A stretch of 64,000 nt of DNA from positions 19,757,701 to 19,821,700 of the forward strand of contig NC_092360.1 in assembly GCF_030848805.1 (NCBI RefSeq). The letters run 5' to 3'. The notes below the pieces were generated by a model, which saw only the letters and a list, made by a program, of their open reading frames with translations, was not told where the DNA came from and ran no database searches. This document shows positions 56,411 through 64,000 of the stretch, piece after piece. Each line of letters begins with the position of its first letter. Within the stretch, counting starts at the first letter, position 1. This stretch comes from Temnothorax longispinosus. Taxonomy: Eukaryota; Arthropoda; Insecta; Hymenoptera; Formicidae. Both the position numbers and the translations under genes were made by a program.

Positions 56411-58310
56411 AAAGTGTTTGCACAAGCTCGCGCACAAGCCTGATCTCTAGAATTAGATGAGGAAGGAACAAATAAAAAGTATCCGTTTATTAAGAGAGAG
56501 ATTGCGTTTAGTAGTTTATGTAATTCAGAAAAGTCTAGATTGGGCAGAACTATACAAAGAATACCAACATTTGTTGCATAGGAGAAGGGAAACTGCCCTA
56601 AAACCTTCCCAATATTCGTGAACAAAATTATACATTGGTAATATAAAATACAATATATAAGTACAATAAATGTATCAAATGCATAAAAGAAACAAATAAA
56701 TGGTTTTTATAGAACAGTCCTTTTTTTTAAATTATGACAAAATATATTTGCATCCACTGATGCATCTCTTTGTTATGTAATCAGGTTCGTTATCAAAGGA
56801 ATGGTAATAATATGTAAGCTCATAATTTATCTTGACGTAGTCAAAGTAAAACAAATCACGTAATATCAAGAAAGGATTATTCAATTATTCATGCAAATCA
56901 TTTAGAACATAAAAATTCAATGCAAATAACATAACTTAACAGTTATTGAACTTAAACAGTTATTGAAATAATGTATCAATCTTTGAGTTTTAATATTAAA
57001 TAATCTTAATCGGCCTTTTATGATTTATGATATAGACTGTTTGTTCTCGAACGAACGACTCATTTTTTTCGCAAGATCATGTATTTAGTAAAAGAAAATA
57101 AACTATAAGAATTTCTCAATTTCTCATATTCATAGGCCTTCGAATTTTGATTGACACATTAATTCACCTTAGCAGGAACATCACATTTAATAATTAAGAA
57201 TTCGCAAAATACTGAGTAGAATAATTATAAAGTAATTGAGTAAGAACTTTTATAGCAACGCACGGAAACGATTACTCGATAGTTTTATTACAACGCAAGA
57301 AACGATTTATATATTTCGCAAAGAACGCATTCTCATTTAGTATGTAATACAAGTGAATGTAAACAATGTTCGCAAATTAACGTAATAAACGATAAAAGAT
57401 ATTGTCTAATCAATTATAAAGAAACAATTGCACAAAAGAAAGAAATAAAGTTTTTTCCTTGTAAATGAAATGAAATGAAATGGTTGCAACCGAAGGATTA
57501 ATTATTAAATATACTTTAGACTGAGCTCGTTTTGACTCTAAATTAAATGTGCACTTCCAATGAGTTAACTTGCTCTCTGAATTTAGCAAGTGGCAAATTT
57601 GTAACCGTCAGGGGTTTAATTATCCCTTGCGGATCCCTTGAGTAACGTTAGGTGAAATTCTAACGCTCGTGCTCAAACGGTTACCTTGGAATTGATGAGT
57701 TTAACCTTGAGTATATCTGAGTTCCTCGATACGTTTAACCTTGAGTATATCTGAGTTCCTCGATGACTTCTAGTATCAAGCACGGAAAGGCTTTCTCGAA
57801 CGTTCCAGAAAATGGCTTTCTTCCTTTAGCTTTCCACGTGCCGGTATGGCTCGCCGGGACGTATCTCACGGGCTTCCTCTCGGCGACGATCTTAGTTGTC
57901 CTTATATCTCGTTGATTCTTATATGGTGAACAATTATATTTTACTGAACACGAAGAGGCAGATCTCGGCTACCTCACTACTTAACTGAGAAAAGATGACG
58001 CAATTACTGGTTTGACTCGAACTTATGTATCACGATGTATCACGCACGATATCTGGGAGACGATTGAGACGAATGCTCGCTCGCCCGGGCTGCGCGCCCC
58101 TCCCAACATGCTCACGCAAGCGCGCGGGAAGCCCGCGCTCGGCCGTTCTCAAACGCCTGAATTACTACGCGGTCGGGACCTATTTCGCGCATAAACATTC
58201 GCGTGTTTCGACCTACCGCAATATGAACGCCATAGATGGCCGCAAAAAAGAACACCACAACGTCTCTCTCTCTCTCTCTGTTTCAACTTCAAACAAAAAG
58301 ACTCTTTGAA
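56411..58310 (-). repeat. Long inverted repeat, right arm
   Basis: This is the inverted partner of 46895-48850. It contains a local 32-35 bp direct duplication (TTTAACCTTGAGTATATCTG at about 57699 and 57736). Confidence 0.7.
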
Positions 58311-58552
58311 ATGTACAATATTAATAACAATTTGAAAATTATTTTAACCTGAAGTTGAATTAGAAGAATTAAAGTTACTTTTGCATTGAGCTAGCTTACG
58401 TAACAGTTTTTGAGGTCACTGAATACGAATCTGTTAGAAACAAATGTTAGAATTAATATTTGACAGTCGTCAAATTAAAAAAATGCATGTTTTGGCTGAA
58501 TATATTCTTTTACTCGAATTATTTTGCATTTGTTTCATATTTATTTATTTAT

Positions 58553-58588
<36 letters not shown>

Positions 58589-59090
58589 CACAACGTTTTG
58601 GTCCAAATTCGGACCCTCTTCAGGTGAACTCTTTCACAAGCATTCGACAGGCAATTCGTGACACTGTACCCGCAAGTCAGAAACCGAAGACTAGGCAGAA
58701 AAGGAATTCCATTTTTGTATTGCGATCGCTTAAATATTATAAATAACAAAGGAACTATAAAAGTAAAAAAGTGACTTACATGATTTGTGCGTTGTCAGTA
58801 AAATATAATAATGTCAGTGTTAGTAAAATATAGTGTAAAAAATAATAAGAAGTCGAAGTAGTATAAAATTAAATGTGTATATATAGAGCGTGTTTAGGAA
58901 GCACGTTTGTATATCCCGATTGCAAAAAAAATAAATGTAAAAAATGTAAAATAAATAAATAAATAAACATATATTTTTACATTTATTTTTTTTTGTCTTT
59001 ATGCTTTATATTTTTTTAATCTGTCGCTAAATAGGTTTTGTAATATAGTAACAATTTTTATATTGTTACAATAAAAGGAAAATATTATGC
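58311..59090. other. AT-rich stretch with (TA)n
   Basis: A TA run lies at about 58556-58588. A hairpin with GGTCC/GGACC stems and an AAAACGTTGTG flank lies on the minus strand at about 58586-58627 (the second hammerhead-like relic). No gene. Confidence 0.5.
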
Positions 59091-59092
59091 AA

Positions 59093-59860
59093 TTATTCTT
59101 GTATTAGTAAATTCTGGGCTTCAGGATCAATGGTCCTTACTTTTTTTGTCGACAAGTTTTTGAGACAAGTAATTAATGGATCTGAAGAAATTAATAATTT
59201 ATGCATAATATCTTCGTTTGTTAGTAAGCGAGAACATTTTCTTGTATTGTAAAGACGAAAACGTTTGAAATCTTTATTTCGAGCTTTTGCGGCTTCCTCC
59301 GATAACTGTCCAATTGCAAGATGAAAATATCGAATAACGTCAGCCCCATGTAAAAGTATTTTATGTACTGTAGCGGCATGTAATACCATGGATAAAGACT
59401 CACGTACAATTGTGCAGTTTCAAGAGCAAATACTTCGAATTTAGACGAATCTACTGGCTTTCCACAAGCTAATACTTGTAAAATAACGCTGAATCTTGCA
59501 ATTAACCTTTTATCTACTCCTGTTATTTCTGATGTTGCTTCAGGATCAGCGAAGAAACGACGCGCTGTATTACCGTCATTGGATGATCCATGTCCATGTT
59601 TCGGTTTGTCAACTATTAAGCCCATTCTTTCTTTAAATCCATCAGATATCCGTTTTTTTGCACTTTTTGTCAGTTTTTTTTGTATTTGAGTAATAGCAGC
59701 AGTTTTACAAAAGTCTAAGCGATAGGAAATGTGAAGAATACACTCCATGAAACGGATCCACGCATGCAAAGTTGAAAGACCAAATTCATAGTCCTCGGTG
59801 CGGCTCGGCTTCCGTTGTCGTTTGTCGGGAGGCACCGGTGCCGCGCTTGGCCCGCGCACA
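59093..59860 (-). pseudogene. Transib (RAG1-core-related) transposase, C-terminal part
   Basis: Two frames join near 59390. The first reads STLHAWIRFMECILHISYRL, MGLIVDKPKHGHGSSNDGNT, ARRFFADPEATSEITGVDKR, then TAQLYVSLYPWYYMP. The second continues VHKILLHGADVIRYFHLAIG, QLSEEAAKARNKDFKRFRLY and LLISSDPLITCLKNL. The SEEA-x2-ARNK-x-FKRFR segment aligns by eye with the RAG1 segment that carries the catalytic Glu, and DGNTARRF and SSDPLI are familiar from Transib transposases. The N-terminal part is missing and a frameshift is present, so it is a relic. Confidence 0.65.
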
Positions 59861-59861
59861 C

Positions 59862-59981
59862 AGTGTGTTTGAATAAGATTAAAATGCACCGCGCCCTGGT
59901 CTTCGCCCGACTGATCGTCTGTCGGGCGGCATCCGGCGGTTGTTAGCCGGGAACGATGCTTGGCGCACGGGGTGCATCGTT
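59862..59981 (-). mobile_element. LTR-start relic related to the Gypsy LTR at 29.8 kb
   Basis: On the minus strand TGTAACGATGCACCCC and a following GCATCG-TCC-G block match the LTR start at 29826. It separates the Transib and EnSpm-like fragments and adds spurious codons to both. Confidence 0.5.
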
Positions 59982-59984
59982 ACA

Positions 59985-61495
59985 ATTTTAATCCATTTAA
60001 TAATATTCCATTTTGCGAAACATATATTTTCAGGTAATATATAACGAAAACTAGAAAATTCTTTTACCTCAGATATATGTACAGTCTGAACGGATGAAAA
60101 TGATATTTTCAAGGATAAACCTCTCCCAGCCAGTAACCGACAGCAAAATTTAAGTTGGTGCCTTTTAGCTATAGAATAAGGTAAATTGATTCTGTTGGCA
60201 GACGAATAGGCTATTTGTTTTCCTTCTCTATGTTTAGCTTCCATTCTAATACATGATAATGGCTCAAGAGGACCTATTTCAGAAATGATATCTGGATAAT
60301 GGATATTTAGATGCATCTTAGGCGTTAGATTTTTATCAAACAAATCCAAATAGAGTGAGTGATGTTGTTTTACAAGATCTTTTAATAATGGAAGTACTGT
60401 AAGCGATATAAAAGGCGCAGTCAAGATATCAATAATATGACGAGCAGTTTGATATAACTTCCAAATGTCAGCGTCATTGTCAGAAATTAAATGACCAATT
60501 ATTATGCCAAAATAACGAATAAAACAACGCATTTCACTGGCTGAGAAGGCTAATCTAATTCGATTACGATCTTTAGTTATAATAGGGGGTTTATTATTCT
60601 GTTCAGAAGGACCATAATAAAAGCCTTGAATTAAATTATTTAAAGTATCTAACAAGTCAAACCTTTTTCTTTGTATCAAGGTATTAATTATACCAATCAT
60701 TGTTTGTTTCCACACTCCCTCATCCAAGTCGTGCATAATATCTAAGTGAACATTTTCAACAACATGGAAGCTTTTTAATTCATTGAAAATACATTCAGAT
60801 TTAATACCAGTATCAGTACTATTATCAATTATTATATCAGCATTATAATTTGTAATATTTCGACGCATTGATGGATTTGAAATAGTTTGCTTTTGCATAA
60901 CTGTCTTATGCTCTTTGCATATGCGACAATAATAATTCGCTGCGAAACATTCTATATAGCCCAAAGTACTGTTAGCACCTAAATTATCTCCTGTAAAAAG
61001 ACACATTGCAAAATAAACCTGAACACTTTCATTTTCTGTTACTACAGTTATGCCAGTATTTTCTAAATATTTCAGTTCATTTAAAATTTTACGAAAAATA
61101 TTTGCATTCCCAAAGACTTTATCAGATGAATGAAAAAGATTTACAAGGAATATATTTTCAAGCGATGACTGGAATTCTGGTGGAAGACAGGCAATTTTGC
61201 AATAAGTAGCTCCCAGTTTATGCACACCAGTGTGACTCCCTAATTCTTTATTCGTTTCATAATCGTCAAAATACAAAATTAAGGGTAACACTAATTTGTC
61301 AAGAAATTTTGGAACAATATTTTCTTTCCAAAGCTTGCCTTGAATAATATTGCAAAGTAAATCTGAACTATTTTCAAGTATTTTCATATAATCCAAAATT
61401 ATTTTCAAGACATTTGGTAATTCGAGAAACCCTTTTAATACTAAACGGAGAGGAATAAATTGTCCATGAACGAGACTAGGCATTATTGTAATTTC
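59985..61495 (-). pseudogene. EnSpm/CACTA-like (Plavaka/KDZ-like) transposase, main part
   Basis: About 500 residues in one frame: PLILYFDDYETNKELGSHTG, HKLGATYCKIACLPPEFQSS, CRICKEHK, HLDIMHDLDEGVWK, LAFSASEMRCFIRYFGIIIG, TPKMHLNIHYPDIISEIGPL and CIRMEAKHREGKQ. The series of Asp motifs (FDDYE, DIMHDLDEG) and the H-x2-HYP-x-II-x3-GPL-x6-R-x-EAKHR signature are typical of animal EnSpm/CACTA-type transposases, DDE cut-and-paste enzymes. The upstream part is in another frame (61512-61922). The end is cut by the LTR relic at about 59981. No terminal repeats were located. Confidence 0.65.
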
Positions 61496-61511
61496 ACTAC
61501 GAGAATTTTTT

Positions 61512-61922
61512 TCATCTAGAGTGTGTGGTTCCTATTACATATGTTTCAGGCTTAATAAAAGATCCACTAGATTCGAACTGTTTCGTACGTAAATAGTGAC
61601 TTTCAAATCCATCAAACATATTTTGACATGAATCAAACATTCTTGTTATTTCATTCATCTCATAAAGAGAAATTTCTGTTTGCATTCTGGCTTTGTCCAA
61701 TAATTCAAAAACATATTTTTTTAAAATCATTAAAAATCCTGCTCCTAAAAAAGTTTTATGACAATCAATAATTTTTTGAACATTGTCTTCAGACAATGAA
61801 AAGGTATCGTACAATGAGGCAACATAGGTAATAACAGCATTTGTTAAAGCCTGATGAAAATCGTTACTATTGTTGATTTCACAAAGTTCAATATTAGTCC
61901 AGGCAACGTAGGCGAAAAACAT
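61512..61922 (-). pseudogene. EnSpm/CACTA-like transposase, N-terminal part in another frame
   Basis: The helical frame MFFAYVAWTNIELCEINNSN, IIDCHKTFLGAGFLMILKKY and ITRMFDSCQNMFDGFESHYL ends at a stop at 61512. A one-base change there joins it to the main block (TLDEKNSRSEITIMPSL). I regard both as one gene broken by a frameshift. Confidence 0.55.
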
Positions 61923-61924
61923 GC

Positions 61925-62280
61925 GTTAGTTGGAAATTTGTTCTCGAAGAATGAATTCACTTGAAACCTTTTGGAAAGTGTTTTTCTACCCTTAAATGGA
62001 AAAGTTTACCTATTTATTTCATATGCTCTTACCTATTTTTGGAAAAAAATGAAAAAAACCGATTTTTTTAAGAAAAATGTAAAAAAGTGATTATAATTAA
62101 AAAAATGTTAAATGTATAATCATGAAATTCATAGGTAATGTGTTTTTAAGGTTGCTGAATACGAATCTGAAGTAAAATTTTCAACATTATAAAATGGCGA
62201 CTCAAAAGGGCGGGTAAAAAGCACAAAACTAAGCGTTTTTTTGTAAAAATCGTTACATTTGTCATATTTATTCGTATTTA
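61925..62280. other. AT-rich non-coding stretch
   Basis: No gene recognised. Confidence 0.4.
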
Positions 62281-62283
62281 TTG

Positions 62284-62660
62284 ATTTTCATCTTCATTCA
62301 ATTCAATGGATTCATCTTCATAAATATCTGGACATATCGGTACGTTTAAGCAGCCCTGATTCCAGTAATTTTGCACACAGTTCCGTGCATTGAAGTCCAA
62401 CTCTTCTACAACCGCAAGCTTTTCCGTAGCCAGTTCGACAGCCGCAAAATATCATTTTTTAAATACGGTCTGGAGCTGGAAGTTGTTTCATAGTGATAGG
62501 TGTAAAATCATTATTCCAGCCCCATGCAGTTGCTGGCAATTCGTATTCTCCACTTTTGAACTTGAAAATATACTCTTTTGATATGCTGCATTGCAGCATC
62601 TTCAGAAAGAGGCAAAGTTTCAAGTTTAACGTTTTTATCACGCTCACTCGCACGCTGCAG
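62284..62660 (-). pseudogene. C-terminal fragment of a CXC-tailed transposon-associated protein
   Basis: The minus strand reads LPLSEDAAMQHIKRVYFQVQ-KW, a frame change, LPATAWGWNNDFTPITMKQL, PAPDRI, then FCGCRTGYGKACGCRRVGLQ and CTELC. Another frame change leads to YWNQGCLNVPICPDIYEDES and a stop. Proteins ending in (K-x-VY-Q-x-W)...WGW...PAP...C-x-C-x4-C-x3-CxC-x6-C-x3-C are common in arthropod and mollusc repeats. At least two frameshifts and one Cys-to-Tyr change mark it as a relic. The cysteine spacing matches the exons at 9.3-11.1 kb. Confidence 0.5.
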
Positions 62661-62741
62661 TTCTCCGCGCGCGAGCCGAGAAATCCTATACAGTTTATAG
62701 CACTCCCCGGGAAATTCTACCCCTGTTTTATATACAATTCT

Positions 62742-63075
62742 TTAAGGTGATCCTAAAGCCGTGATCCTAGCCGGTTTTTTTCAGATTTTCTTAGCACTAA
62801 TCTTTTAATTGGCTTTATAGAAATGCAAAATTCTTGTCTAGAATTAAAGTACGCATCAAAATCTAGGTCATGGTGGTCGAATTTATATGTGGTGGTCGTC
62901 ATGTATAACAAAAAATATTAATTTTTTTTCGTTTTCGATATAAATTCGACCACCATGACCTAGATTTTGATGCGTACTTTAATTTTGGCCAAAATTTTGC
63001 ATTTCTATAAAGCCAATTAAAAGATTAGTGCTAAGAAAAAAACCGGCTAGAATCACGGCTTTAGGATCACCTTAA
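62742..63075. mobile_element. Palindromic MITE (TTAAGGTGATCCTAAAGCC ends)
   Basis: Nearly the whole 334 bp folds on itself (TTTTAATTGGCTTTATAGAA, CATCAAAATCTAGGTCATGG and their complements). Related to 39420-39964. Confidence 0.9.
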
Positions 63076-63079
63076 GATT

Positions 63080-63617
63080 CGGTCAATTATTTCCCAAAAA
63101 GTTGGAAAAATTTCGGATACCGGTTCCAAAAAAGATCGGTAACGAAAAATTATACACTTCATATCACTCCCCGGAAAATTCTACCCCTGTTTCATATATA
63201 ATTCTTTGAGATTCCGTCAATTATTTCCCAAAAAATTGAAGAAATTAGAAAAATTGGTTTCCAAAATATCGGTAACAAAAAACTATACACCCTATAGTAC
63301 TTCCCGGGAAATTCTACCCCTACTTCATATACAATACTTTCAAAATCGGTCCAATTGTTTCTAAGATTACCCTGAACAACAGTACAAACGACAGTAAATA
63401 CGACTTTTTTTACTAAATTGCGTGTAGCCACTAAAATAAAAGTTCAAACAAATATTTCCGATATACAGTCTTAAAGTTTAAGACCCAAGCTACAACATCC
63501 CATAAGTTATTTTCTCAAAAAAAATTTTTTTCTATTACTTTTTCGACTTTGAAAGTAGAGAAATTTTCATATTTTCTAGTTCGACATTTATTTTTATATA
63601 CTTTTTTGAAAAATACA
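63080..63617. repeat. Reiterated ATTCTACCCCTG motif region
   Basis: GAAATTCTACCCCTG(T/A) with TCATATA(T/C)AAT downstream recurs at about 62711, 63176 and 63309, with similar text in the 15.3 and 37.7 kb repeats. No gene. Confidence 0.5.
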
Positions 63618-63947
63618 TCTGCTTAATATTTTGTTTTTTAAATAAAACATGTATCATCTTAAAGTACATATTTCCAGCTTTAAAAAACCCTGTTATTAAA
63701 TTTCAATATCTATTTCCTAAGCAATAAATCTGAAGTCAAACTTGTTGATCAATTTTGAAATAACGAAATTTCAAGAAAACTATCTGCTTAATATTTTGTT
63801 TTTTAAATAAAACATGTATCATCTTAAAGTACATATTTCCAGCTTTAAAAAACCCTGTTATTAAATTTCAATATCTATTTCCTAAGCAATAATATCTGAA
63901 GTCAAACTTGTTGATCAATTTTGAAATAACGAAATTTCAAGAAAACT
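63618..63947. repeat. 165 bp tandem duplication
   Basis: TCTGCTTAATATTTTGTTTT begins at 63618 and again at 63783. The units are almost identical, indicating a recent duplication. The sequence continues to the window edge. Confidence 0.9.
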
Positions 63948-64000
63948 ATCAACTTTGAGGTCCCAACTTTTAAAAAATAAATTTTTGTAATTTTTTTCAC

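Noticed and set aside
59879..59980. C-terminal tail (HPVRQASFPANNRR and on) of the EnSpm-like transposase and the N terminus of the Transib frame
   Set aside because: These residues are translations of the LTR-start relic and not parts of either transposase.

Overview
This is a repeat-dense stretch of an arthropod nuclear genome, almost certainly an insect. A hymenopteran such as an ant is my inference from the look of the crol-like and faf-like proteins and the repeats; the sequence does not prove it. There are no bacterial-style operons. The background is AT-rich with GT-AG introns, and nearly all protein-like sequence is either a broken host gene or part of a transposable element. A 500-base assembly gap lies at 55609-56108.

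1-8160: a crooked legs (crol) C2H2 zinc-finger gene on the minus strand. Its coding exon is split by a 5.5 kb hAT-type transposon (1509-7057) with ~155 bp terminal inverted repeats and a near-perfect 8 bp target duplication. The transposon holds a frameshifted transposase, a 1.5 kb foldback carrying two tRNA-derived SINEs, and an 874 bp MITE with nine perfect TATCGATA (DRE) sites. The crol copy also has a nonsense codon and a frameshift.

8160-11800: an intronless fragment of faf/USP9X, then a tandemly duplicated multi-exon array. The array encodes cysteine-rich CXC modules and charged, probably coiled-coil exons joined by near-identical ~91 bp introns, and ends in a BED-like exon.

11800-28500: mostly non-coding. 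It holds a lone THAP-like exon, many MITEs (including TTAA-flanked ones), a 680 bp (ACGC)n satellite inside a transposon copy, a broken T-box gene copy, two RING-finger relics and several palindromic elements.

28500-39200: the 3' end of a Gypsy-like LTR retrotransposon, a double BED-type zinc-finger exon, a block of duplicated exons of unknown function, and more MITEs.

39256-46631: the best-preserved unit. It is a P-element-superfamily transposon of about 7.4 kb, with long inverted repeats, a target duplication, and a six-exon THAP transposase gene whose splice phases agree throughout and whose reading frame is open (888 residues).

46895-58310: two inverted ~1.9 kb repeats enclose an M16-peptidase-like relic, a DIRS/PAT-like retrotransposon with a spliced ORF1 and BED fingers ahead of the reverse transcriptase, another BED exon and the gap.

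59000-64000: a Transib (RAG1-related) C-terminal fragment, an LTR-start relic and an EnSpm/CACTA-like transposase on the minus strand, a CXC-tailed protein fragment, a palindromic MITE and a 165 bp tandem duplication. The genes do not form a pathway; the region records successive transposon insertions into and around host gene copies.
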